Shown piece after piece: positions 26,506-33,943 of a DNA stretch of 64,000 nucleotides. Every line of letters begins with the position of its first letter. The stretch's first letter is position 1. The stretch is from Acidobacteriota bacterium (lineage in GTDB: Bacteria > Acidobacteriota > Vicinamibacteria > Vicinamibacterales > UBA8438). The notes under the pieces were generated by a model. The model was not told the origin of the DNA, ran no database searches, and saw nothing but the letters and a program-made list of their open reading frames with translations. The DNA lies in contig VXRJ01000035.1 in assembly GCA_009838525.1 (NCBI GenBank), forward strand, positions 207,475 through 271,474, written 5' to 3'. The translations under genes and the position numbers were made by a program.

Positions 26506-27705
26506 ATGACTACGCGCCGTCAGGGTCTTGCAGTGTGCTGGTGCATCGCGGCTTCCGTCGCCGCCCTGGTGGGCTGTGGTGTCGAGAAGAGCCGCAATCC
26601 GCTCAGTCCGTCGATTGCCGGCCCCATCGAGGGAGTGGTCATCAGCGCACCGATGCCGGCGACGGCGGGCGGTGGGCTGATCAGGGTGACCGATCAACCG
26701 ATCACGCTTCAATTCAGCGCCGCCACGTCGAACAGCGAACGGCCGTTCTGGTACGAGATTGAGCTCTCTACATCCAACGCGTTCAATATGCTGGTCCACG
26801 CGGCCGACCAGGTGGCGCCGTCCGGCGACTCCACCGAGTCGTACCAGATCCCGCCGCTCGATGCCGAGCAGCAGTACTTCTGGCGGGTCCGGGCGCTCGA
26901 CGGCGCGAACACGGGACCGTATTCGGCGGTAGCCACGTTCGAGGTGTACACGCCGGTCACCGTCGGTCGCCCGGAGCCGGTTTCCCCGGTCGGCGACGCG
27001 CGGGTGGACGGATTGTCGGCCGTGCTTACGGTCCGCAACGCCAGGGTGACCGGGCCGGCGCGTAACGTGCGGTACGAATTCCAGTGGGCGACGGACGCCA
27101 GCTTGTCGCAGGGTCTCGCGACGGCCACAGTGCCGGCCGGCAATGCCAACACGTCCACGACAGTTCGCGGGCTGGAGCATGCGACCCGGTACTACTGGCG
27201 CAGCCGCGCGCTGGCGGACGGCCAGGAGCGGGACCCGATTGCCGGCGCGTGGTCGCAGGCGGCATCGTTCATGACGCAGCCGCGCGTAGTCGTACCGCCT
27301 CCGACGCCTCCTCCGAGGCCGGGGCCGATGACGGCGCCGGGCCTAGGCCAATGTTGTCCACCGCCGAATCGGTTCTCGGTCGTTCAGGCCATTATCGAGG
27401 CGACCGGCAACCTGTATCGAGAGGACATCCAGCAGTTCACAGAGCGGGTGGCGGAATGTCTCGCGGCCGAGGATGGCGACTGGGGGCGTCGATTGAACGA
27501 CTCGGGTGCGGTCGGCAAGGACACGGTCGCGTATCGGACGTCTAAGGGGCGCGGCGATGGCCCGTACAGTATCGACATCATGCGTGGTGCGGAGAGCAGC
27601 GATCCCCATCCGCACTGGACCATCCAGTCGCACGAGGGCATCGAGGGGCGGGTCGGAGGAAGTTGGTTCGCTGTCGATGGCGCCGGCTGCATCCTATCGG
27701 AGTAG
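26506..27705 (+). CDS. Lipoprotein with FnIII-like domains, function unknown
   Basis: 399 residues. Lipoprotein signal with ALVGC lipobox (Cys about residue 24). Two FnIII-like modules (about 40-145 and 155-260) share the motif YxWRVRALDG...GPYSAVATFEV / YYWRSRALADG...SQAASF. A Pro-rich hinge (VVVPPPTPPPRPGP, about 265-278) leads to a ~105-residue C-terminal domain (CCPPPNRFSVVQAIIEATGNLYREDIQQFTERVAECLAAEDGDWGRRLN in pieces) that I do not recognise. Start is set by ATG 26506, with GATAAC 8 nt upstream and a purine-rich GAGGGAGA. The next gene follows after 10 nt and carries a related FnIII-like module. Confidence 0.7.
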   Translation: MTTRRQGLAVCWCIAASVAALVGCGVEKSRNPLSPSIAGPIEGVVISAPMPATAGGGLIRVTDQPITLQFSAATSNSERPFWYEIELSTSNAFNMLVHAADQVAPSGDSTESYQIPPLDAEQQYFWRVRALDGANTGPYSAVATFEVYTPVTVGRPEPVSPVGDARVDGLSAVLTVRNARVTGPARNVRYEFQWATDASLSQGLATATVPAGNANTSTTVRGLEHATRYYWRSRALADGQERDPIAGAWSQAASFMTQPRVVVPPPTPPPRPGPMTAPGLGQCCPPPNRFSVVQAIIEATGNLYREDIQQFTERVAECLAAEDGDWGRRLNDSGAVGKDTVAYRTSKGRGDGPYSIDIMRGAESSDPHPHWTIQSHEGIEGRVGGSWFAVDGAGCILSE

Positions 27706-27715
27706 CGGTCTCCGC

Positions 27716-29584
27716 GTGCCCGCACCGCGAACCGGAGCGTTGGCGCGGTCCATCGCCCTGATGAGTCTCCTCGGGACATTGCTGGCGGCCACGACGGGTC
27801 TGGACGCCCAGGAAACCGTGCTGAAGGCGACCGCTCCGATGCCCTCGGCGCCCCGCGACGGTACCCGGTTCGGCGACGTCCCGCCGTTCGTGACACTGAC
27901 CGCGGAACCCGCGACGAGCATCTTCGTCCCGGCGGTCTTCGACTATCGCTTTGAGGTCTACGCTGGCGGTGCGCCCGTCGTTTCTTCGGTCGTGTCACAG
28001 AGCGACACCCGTGTGTCCTACCGGTTCGCAGGTCCGATGCGAGAAACGACGGTCTACGCCTGGAGGGTGCGCGCCGAGTTCGATGGCGCCGCCGGTCCCT
28101 GGTCAGAAACCTGGACCTTCGAGACCGGCATCCGGGCGGGACCGCAGCTGCGGTTCACGGACGTCACCGGGTCTTCGGGTCTCACGGGGCCGCCACCGAT
28201 TCCCCTCGGCGGACACGGCGCGGCCTTTGCCGACGCGACGGGAGACGGAAGACCCGATCTGTACATCACGGTCAACTTCGACGATCCGGTAGCCGACCAG
28301 TTCTTCGTCAACCAGGGTGGAGGGAGGTTCCTGGAGGCTGGCGTCTCCCGCGGTATCGCCGATTTCGACGCCGGTTCGCACGGCGCGGCCTGGGGCGATC
28401 TCGACAACGACGGTGACTTCGACCTGTTCAATGGAACTACGGGTGGCCGCGCCGGGGCTTCGAACGACATCTATCGGAATGACGGCCTCGGGCGGTTCCG
28501 CGATACGACGCCTTCGGCGATGCAGGACCGGCGCGAGTCCACGCGCGGCGTAGCGCTCTTCGACATGGACCGGGACGGCGACCTTGATGCGTTTGCGGTT
28601 TCCGGCTGGCTCGGTTCCGGAGATCCACCGGGGGAGCGGAACGAGCTGTACCGCAACGACGGCGACATGCGCTTCTCGCCAGTCGATGACGATGCCGCCG
28701 TTGCCGCTCCCGCGGGGCAGGGCGTAACCGACACCGACTTCGACGGGGACGGCGACATCGACCTGATCGCCGCCAATCGCGACGGTGACCTCGTGGTTCT
28801 CAGGAACGGTGGGGACGGATTCACTTTGGTCGATCCGGAGACAATCGGCATCATGCACCGCGCGTACGGCGGCGTGACCACGGCGGACGTCGACAACGAC
28901 GGGGATTTGGACCTGCTGCTCGTCGGTCTCGACGCGGTTGGTGAAACGGTCGGCCACCTCTATCGAAACCTCGGGGGAGGAACCTTCGGCTACCTGCGCG
29001 GTTTCGTGGACATCGACGGTTACATGGGAGCCTTCGCGGATCTCGACCACGACAGCGACGTCGACCTGGTGTTCGCCGGCGACGATGTTGCGTACCTGAA
29101 CGACGGCGCAGGCGTTTTCTCCCCGGGACCGCCGGTGCCGGTGTCGGGCATCAGCGACCCGCGGGCCATCGCGTTCGCCGATATCGACGCCGACGGCGAT
29201 CTCGACTTTGCGGTCGGCGTCAAGCGGAGCCGGAACTGGCTGGTTCGGAATGACCTGGATGTGGGGTACACGAACTGGTTGAAGATCAGTCTCCGATCGG
29301 CCCAGGGACAGGCTGGTGCGTTCGGCGCCAAAGTCGCCGTCTATTCGGGCTCGGGCCGGGAGCGGCTACTGGCGTTTCGGGAGAGCCGAAGCGCGATCGG
29401 ATACCTCGGCCAGGACGATCCCGTGGTTCACGTGGGTCTCGGCCCTCACATGGCGGTCGATGTAGTCGTGACGTTCGTCGACGGCGCCATGCACGTGTTG
29501 TCAGGCGTGCCGTCGAATCAGACCGTCCTGATCGATGGGAGTGCCGCGGCGGGCGCGCCGGTCTTCGTGGAACAGTACCGCTGA
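27716..29584 (+). CDS. FG-GAP/VCBS repeat protein with FnIII-like N-domain and ASPIC/UnbV-like C-end
   Basis: 622 residues from GTG 27716 (ATG 27677 is an alternative that would overlap the previous gene). Signal peptide about 1-31 (TGLDAQE). Residues ~45-135 form one FnIII-like module (VYAWRVRAEFDGAAGPWSETWTFET), closely matching those in the upstream gene. The body has FG-GAP calcium loops (DATGDGRPD, DLDNDGDFD, DMDRDGDLD, DFDGDGDID, DVDNDGDLD, DIDADGDLD), and the end (TNWLKISLRSAQ...GAKVAVYSG...VVVTFVDGAMHVLSG) is ASPIC/UnbV-like. It is the third CRTAC1-type paralogue in this window. Co-transcribed with 26506. Exported; function unknown. Confidence 0.78.
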   Translation: MPAPRTGALARSIALMSLLGTLLAATTGLDAQETVLKATAPMPSAPRDGTRFGDVPPFVTLTAEPATSIFVPAVFDYRFEVYAGGAPVVSSVVSQSDTRVSYRFAGPMRETTVYAWRVRAEFDGAAGPWSETWTFETGIRAGPQLRFTDVTGSSGLTGPPPIPLGGHGAAFADATGDGRPDLYITVNFDDPVADQFFVNQGGGRFLEAGVSRGIADFDAGSHGAAWGDLDNDGDFDLFNGTTGGRAGASNDIYRNDGLGRFRDTTPSAMQDRRESTRGVALFDMDRDGDLDAFAVSGWLGSGDPPGERNELYRNDGDMRFSPVDDDAAVAAPAGQGVTDTDFDGDGDIDLIAANRDGDLVVLRNGGDGFTLVDPETIGIMHRAYGGVTTADVDNDGDLDLLLVGLDAVGETVGHLYRNLGGGTFGYLRGFVDIDGYMGAFADLDHDSDVDLVFAGDDVAYLNDGAGVFSPGPPVPVSGISDPRAIAFADIDADGDLDFAVGVKRSRNWLVRNDLDVGYTNWLKISLRSAQGQAGAFGAKVAVYSGSGRERLLAFRESRSAIGYLGQDDPVVHVGLGPHMAVDVVVTFVDGAMHVLSGVPSNQTVLIDGSAAAGAPVFVEQYR

Positions 29585-29598
29585 GCTGGCATCCCCCC

Positions 29599-29644
29599 AA
29601 CGGGCGTATGCGGCTGCCAGGAGCTTGGCGTCCGCACTCCCGTT
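29599..29644. terminator. Nested hairpin between convergent genes, probable bidirectional terminator
   Basis: Three nested stems fit in the 70-bp convergent gap: AACGGG (29599-29604)/CCCGTT (29639-29644), TGCGG (29609-29613)/CCGCA (29632-29636) and GCCA/TGGC (29616-29629). No long T-run on either side. Confidence 0.45.
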
Positions 29645-29653
29645 AAGGGCGCG

Positions 29654-30376
29654 CTAGGTCTGTGAGTGCGGCTTGCGCGCGACGAACGCGATGGTCTCGA
29701 AGAGGTTCTTCCGGACGTGGAAGATCACTTCCTCGGTCCGGGTCCACCGCGACAACGCATCGACACCGGGCAGGTTGACCAGGAGTGCGCCGGCCGCCAG
29801 CACGTCGCGTTGAAGTCCCGTTGCGGCGCCGATGCTCCGGACCGTGGTGGCGATCTCGAACCCGCCGTCGTACAGCAGTTGGCGCACCCGCCGTTCGGTC
29901 GTAACGAAGTTGTGCGTGTAATCGATGTCCCAGAAGAAGGCTCGCTCCTTCAGATAGTCCGGAACGACAACGAAGAGAACGCCGCCCGGCCGCAACGCGC
30001 GCAGCCCCTCCGCGACGAACGCTCGGGCGGCGTCGATTCCCGTCATGTGCTCGAGCACCTGATCGGCATAGATGACATCGCAACTCGTGTCGTCGGCCGG
30101 GATTGGTGGAGACCACGCCTCGGTCACCTCCAGGCCGCGGTCGCGCAAAGCGGCCGCCAGTGAGGGACTGGCCTCGACCGCACGGTAGCGCCAACCCGCC
30201 TCGATCGCCCGGGCAGCGAGCGAGCCATCGCCCGGTCCGATCTCCAGGAAGTCGCCCGGCGGCGACGCGAGACGATGCAGCAGCGCGAGACGCGCCTGTT
30301 CGACCCGCTGGCGGCGAGAGGCGCCGAACGCGGTCACTCGGCGCTCGCGGAACGAGCGGTAGAAGTGTTCGGCCAT
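29654..30376 (-). CDS. Class I SAM-dependent methyltransferase
   Basis: 240 residues. Motif I FLEIGPGDGSLAARAIEAG, then YRAVEASPSLAAAL, SCDVIYADQVLEHMTG and LRPGGVLFVVVPDYLKE, as in Methyltransf_11/23 enzymes. The family methylates small molecules, sugars or lipids; no substrate can be named. Its start overlaps the stop of the membrane protein gene (TAATG at 30374-30378), which implies translational coupling and a shared pathway in surface polymer assembly. Confidence 0.82.
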   Translation of the reverse strand: MAEHFYRSFRERRVTAFGASRRQRVEQARLALLHRLASPPGDFLEIGPGDGSLAARAIEAGWRYRAVEASPSLAAALRDRGLEVTEAWSPPIPADDTSCDVIYADQVLEHMTGIDAARAFVAEGLRALRPGGVLFVVVPDYLKERAFFWDIDYTHNFVTTERRVRQLLYDGGFEIATTVRSIGAATGLQRDVLAAGALLVNLPGVDALSRWTRTEEVIFHVRKNLFETIAFVARKPHSQT

Positions 30377-31320
30377 TACGCGCGTGCTCCGGCAAGTCGG
30401 CTTCGGATCAGGAGAAGAGCGCCTGGTGTTGCGCTCAGCAGGGCCGCCAGCACGAGGATTGTCGACAGCGCGAAGGATTGCTCATCCGGGACGCCGACCG
30501 GTCGGAGAAGTGCGACCATGGCGCCCTGCGCCACGCCCACTCCGGCGATAGAGATGGGCAGGAGCGCAGCCAGGATGCAAACCGGCATGAACGCGAAATA
30601 GTAGCTGAAGGCAACATCGATCCCGAGACCGAGGCCGAAGACGTACGCCTGCAGCACGCGGGTCACCTGCACGACGAACGAAAGCGCCAGGAGAGCGGCG
30701 ACCAGACGCCCGTGCCGGCGGTACTGGCCGAGGGTGCGAGCGAAGCCGTAGGCCCGAACCAACAGGCTGTTTCCCTCGTGGCGAGGCCGTGCGGCCAGCG
30801 CAAGCAGCCGATCCGCCCAGAGGAGGCCGGCCGCGCCCGCGACGACGGCGGCCGCCAGGACCGCGCTCACCTGCTGCAACTCCGGTACCGCCTGATTGCT
30901 CCACAGAACCAATCCCATCGCCGCGAGCAAGGCGAGCGAGCAGACGCCGAGATAGCGATCGACGACAACCAGACCGACCGCGTCGGCGCCACGCGCAGTG
31001 CGCTGGGCAAGAGCGTAGGCCCGCACGGCATCGGCGCCGAAGCCGCTCGGGAGCGCGTGCCCGACCGACGCACCGACGAGAAACACCCAAACGGCGGAGC
31101 GGATCGATATGGTGCGCTCGAACCGGCGGATCAGCATCACCCAGCGCGTAATCATCAAGGCGCGGTCGAGCGCCACCAGCAACAATCCGGTAACGAGATG
31201 CGACGGCGTGATTGCCGCCATGCTGCGGACCGTCGCGTCCATATCGATCCGTGCGACGAGCCAGGAGAGGAGGGCGGCGCTGACGGCCGCGCGGAACCAG
31301 ACGGATCGGAATACGCGCAC
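30376..31320 (-). CDS. Lysylphosphatidylglycerol synthase TM-region/flippase-like membrane protein
   Basis: 314 residues from GTG 31320 (an ATG at 31389 would add a 23-residue hydrophilic extension). Eight or so TM helices, with RRFERTISIRSAVWVFLVGASVGHALPSGFGADAVRAYALAQRT matching the UPF0104/LPG_synthase_TM signature and a late SIAGVGVAQGAMVALL segment. Such proteins are thought to move or modify lipids, often next to polysaccharide genes. TACGAT lies 10 nt before the GTG. First gene of a two-gene operon with the methyltransferase at 29654. Confidence 0.75.
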   Translation of the reverse strand: MRVFRSVWFRAAVSAALLSWLVARIDMDATVRSMAAITPSHLVTGLLLVALDRALMITRWVMLIRRFERTISIRSAVWVFLVGASVGHALPSGFGADAVRAYALAQRTARGADAVGLVVVDRYLGVCSLALLAAMGLVLWSNQAVPELQQVSAVLAAAVVAGAAGLLWADRLLALAARPRHEGNSLLVRAYGFARTLGQYRRHGRLVAALLALSFVVQVTRVLQAYVFGLGLGIDVAFSYYFAFMPVCILAALLPISIAGVGVAQGAMVALLRPVGVPDEQSFALSTILVLAALLSATPGALLLIRSRLAGARA

Positions 31321-31330
31321 GGCGCGCAGA

Positions 31331-31336
31331 ATCGTA
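31331..31336 (-). promoter_or_regulatory. -10-like TACGAT, possible leaderless GTG start
   Basis: Minus-strand TACGAT with 10 nt to GTG 31320. It helps choose this start over the upstream ATG at 31389 but the match is partial. Confidence 0.35.
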
Positions 31337-31430
31337 GCGGATCCCGGCGCGGTTGCCCATAGATCCCCGGTTTGGCGCTGTGCTAGCATCGCTATGTTTG
31401 CTGTCGCGCTCCAACCTCTTCGGCCCCGCG

Positions 31431-32192
31431 ATGTCCGGTAGGCCGCCTGCTCGGCGTTCCTCTATCGAGTGCGCCCTTGCCCTGCTTGCGATGACCCTGC
31501 TTGCGCCCGGCCGCGCCGAGGCGCAGTGGAACGGGTTCCTTCATATCAACGGCGGCCAGGAGACGGCGGACCGGGTCGTTGCCGATACCCTCCACGTGGA
31601 GATCTATGGTGAGACGGCCACCTACGACGCCACCACGACGACACCAGGTGGAACGGTGGTCGATGCCTGGGCCGGCTTGCGAACGGTTGGGAATCTGGGC
31701 GTCGGAATCGGCGTAACGGTCCTCGACGGACGGGGGGTAATCACGCTGGACGGCTCCGTGCCATCGCCTCTGTTCAGAGGACGCCACCGCACCCTGCTGC
31801 ACGAGCAGGGTGGGCTGAACTACCGGCAGTCCGGCTTGCACGTCCCGGTGGTCTACATGATCCCGTTCTCGGAACGGGTCCACGTCGCCGTGCTTGCGGG
31901 GCCGTCCCTGTTTCGAGTGCGGCACGATGCACTGTCCGCCGTCTCTCTCGGCGACGAGGCGGCCCCGTATGACACGGTTTCCCTCACCGGTTTGACCACA
32001 ACCTCCGAGAACGGGACCGGTATCGGTTACCACGCCGGCCTGGACGTGACGTACCTGCTCACCCGGTGGTTGGGAGCGGGGCTGCTCTTCCGCTACACCG
32101 GTGGGACAGTTGAGTTCGAGATGCCGGGCGGTCCACAGTCGATAGATGTGGGCGGCGCCCAGGCCAGCGCGGGCGTGCGCTTCCGGTTCTGA
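31431..32192 (+). CDS. Outer-membrane beta-barrel protein (paralogue of 18442 product)
   Basis: 253 residues. Signal peptide about 1-30 (PGRAEAQ); mature part of alternating amphipathic strands, ending ASAGVRFRF. Strong similarity in the last ~60 residues to the 18442-19218 product, plus matching spacing of the HVAVLAGPSLFRV and IPLSERMELTLSGGPTAV strands. The start ATG 31431 precedes the signal peptide; an upstream in-frame extension to 31353 is unlikely. Both paralogues sit beside sugar-transfer genes, hinting at a role in surface glycan export or as receptors. Function unknown. Confidence 0.68.
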   Translation: MSGRPPARRSSIECALALLAMTLLAPGRAEAQWNGFLHINGGQETADRVVADTLHVEIYGETATYDATTTTPGGTVVDAWAGLRTVGNLGVGIGVTVLDGRGVITLDGSVPSPLFRGRHRTLLHEQGGLNYRQSGLHVPVVYMIPFSERVHVAVLAGPSLFRVRHDALSAVSLGDEAAPYDTVSLTGLTTTSENGTGIGYHAGLDVTYLLTRWLGAGLLFRYTGGTVEFEMPGGPQSIDVGGAQASAGVRFRF

Positions 32193-32236
32193 CTCTCGGG
32201 CGACGCGGGGTTTCACCACCGCCTCCTAACAGCCAA

Positions 32237-33157
32237 ATGGGTCTCGACACGAAAGCCACGCAGTTCCTGCTGGCGGCGCGCGGTTTGGGAGTGTCTCTTG
32301 AACGCGTTGCCACCATCGGTCGCCAGCGCCTGTACGTAACCCCCGCCTGGCTGCGCGCGCGCCTGCGAGCGATCGGGATCGCCCTCGATTCCGCGGCTAC
32401 GGCCAGGTTGTTCGAAGAAGCTGACGGATTTGCCGAGCCCCTCCTCCGAATGCTCGGCGCCAGGCGGGTACTTTCTCTCGACGCCTCCGGTTACGAAGGT
32501 GCGTCGCGTGTCGCGGACTTGAACGCCAGGATCGCTCCCGACCTGGAGAGCGCATTCACGACCGTGTTCGACTCCGGCTCGCTCGAGCACGTGTTCGATT
32601 TCCCTACCGCTATCGGCAACTGCATGCGCATGGTCGCGGCCGATGGCCACTTGCTCATCGTTACTCCTGCGAACAACATGGTCGGTCACGGGTTCTATCA
32701 GTTCAGCCCCGAACTGTTCTACCGCGTCCTGGCCGAGTCGAACGGCTTCGTCATTGAACGGATGCTTGCCACCGAGTTGTCCTCTTCACGGTGGTACCAG
32801 GTGGCCGATCCCGCGGTTCTCGGCACGCGCGTGCAGTTCCGGACCTTCCGCCCGACCTACCTCTGTGTCATTGCGCGCCGCGTCGCGGTGCGCCCCGTGC
32901 TGGTCAGCCCGCCTCAGCAGAGCGACTATGTGACTCAGTGGCAGAACACCGGAAGGACGGCCCGCGGCGTTGCGGGAGCGGACTTGCATCCGCTGGACAG
33001 GTACTTGCCCCACTGGTTGGCCACGGTCACGAAGAGCTGCGGGCACCTGGGGCAAGTGTTGCTGCGCCCCTTCGGTCCCAAGGCGTTCAAGCGCGTGGAT
33101 ATCGCTCGACTGGCAACCAGCGACGGCACTACGCCTCCTTCCGGCAGAACGCCATGA
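32237..33157 (+). CDS. Methyltransferase-like protein of glycan loci
   Basis: 306 residues. The core RVLSLDASGYEGASRVADLNARIAPDLE...FTTVFDSGSLEHVFDFPTAIGNCMRMV...HLLIVTPANNMVGHGFYQFSPELFYRVL follows the SAM methyltransferase order but motif I is not the usual ExGxGxG, being LDASGYEGA. That variant is typical of a group found in polysaccharide clusters, so SAM binding is likely but not shown. C-terminal ~80 residues (LHPLDRYLPHWL) are unassigned. The 3' end overlaps the convergent methyltransferase gene at 33129 by 29 bp. Confidence 0.68.
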   Translation: MGLDTKATQFLLAARGLGVSLERVATIGRQRLYVTPAWLRARLRAIGIALDSAATARLFEEADGFAEPLLRMLGARRVLSLDASGYEGASRVADLNARIAPDLESAFTTVFDSGSLEHVFDFPTAIGNCMRMVAADGHLLIVTPANNMVGHGFYQFSPELFYRVLAESNGFVIERMLATELSSSRWYQVADPAVLGTRVQFRTFRPTYLCVIARRVAVRPVLVSPPQQSDYVTQWQNTGRTARGVAGADLHPLDRYLPHWLATVTKSCGHLGQVLLRPFGPKAFKRVDIARLATSDGTTPPSGRTP

Positions 33158-33923
33158 GGTGCCAGCCGAGCGGCCGTACGAGGCTGCGGGGCAGCGCGTT
33201 GAAGGTCCCGACGAAGAACCGGTTGTAGACCGTTGCCTTCCAGCCCTTGTGCAGGCGTGACGGGACGGGAAAGCGTTCCGGGACGATCCGCACCTCGGCG
33301 AACGGATCGAGGAGGCGGCGGAACTCGCCGATTGTGAACATTCGAAGGGCGGGCGCGTCCGCATGCTCGAGGGCGGTGCCGGTCAGCGCCGACATCACAC
33401 CGAGCCACGACCACCGGTTGTAGACCATCATGATGGCTTCGCCGCCCGGCCGGAGCACGCGGTGGGCCTCGCGTATCAGGCAGGCCGGATCCGCCGTGTA
33501 CTGCACGACCCCGTGGGCGTAGACGACGTCGAACGACGCGTCCTCGAACGGAAGCGCTTCGCCGTCAGCCACCTCGAGTGCGTCGGCAACGACATCATGC
33601 AGCTCGACATTGCGCCGCGCCAGGTCGATTGCCTGCTGTGCCAGGTCGACTCCGGTCATCCGCGCGCCGCCCCGTGCGAAGCGGACCAGGTCGGTGCCGA
33701 TGCCGCAGCCGATCTCCAGCACCCGCCGGTCGCGGTAGCCGTCGAAGTCGACCAGTCGTGGGAGGTACCGCAGCTTGTCGAAGCGGTAGTCGTCGAGGTC
33801 GTTGAAGAACCCGAGCGTGCCGGGCGACGCCTCGCTCATTTCCTGATCGTGGATCCGGCCGTTCCAGTACGCGCGGATTCGCTCGATAGGTGGAGGACTG
33901 GGGGGCTCGGGAGAGGCGATCAC
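33129..33923 (-). CDS. Class I SAM-dependent methyltransferase
   Basis: 264 residues. VLEIGCGIGTDLVRFARGG (motif I), GVDLAQQAIDLARRN, DGEALPFEDASFDVVYAHGVVQYTADP and LRPGGEAIMMVYNRWSW are classic Methyltransf_11 elements; the C-terminal part (EFRRLLDPFAEVRI, RFFVGTFNALPRSL) is longer than in minimal enzymes. Substrate unknown. GTG start with TATACT 9 nt upstream. Shares a 20-bp divergent promoter region with the GlpD-like gene. Confidence 0.82.
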   Translation of the reverse strand: MIASPEPPSPPPIERIRAYWNGRIHDQEMSEASPGTLGFFNDLDDYRFDKLRYLPRLVDFDGYRDRRVLEIGCGIGTDLVRFARGGARMTGVDLAQQAIDLARRNVELHDVVADALEVADGEALPFEDASFDVVYAHGVVQYTADPACLIREAHRVLRPGGEAIMMVYNRWSWLGVMSALTGTALEHADAPALRMFTIGEFRRLLDPFAEVRIVPERFPVPSRLHKGWKATVYNRFFVGTFNALPRSLVRPLGWHLMAFCRKEA

Positions 33924-33931
33924 GCGGGGGG

Positions 33932-33938
33932 TAGTATA
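33932..33938. promoter_or_regulatory. Overlapping divergent -10 boxes (TAGTAT / TATACT) in a 20-bp gap
   Basis: The plus strand reads TAGTAT (33932-33937), 6 nt before GTG 33944; the minus strand reads TATACT (33938-33933), 9 nt before GTG 33923. Both genes start within 20 bp of each other, so both are probably leaderless and use one near-palindromic -10 core. Confidence 0.55.
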
Positions 33939-33943
33939 CGGGC

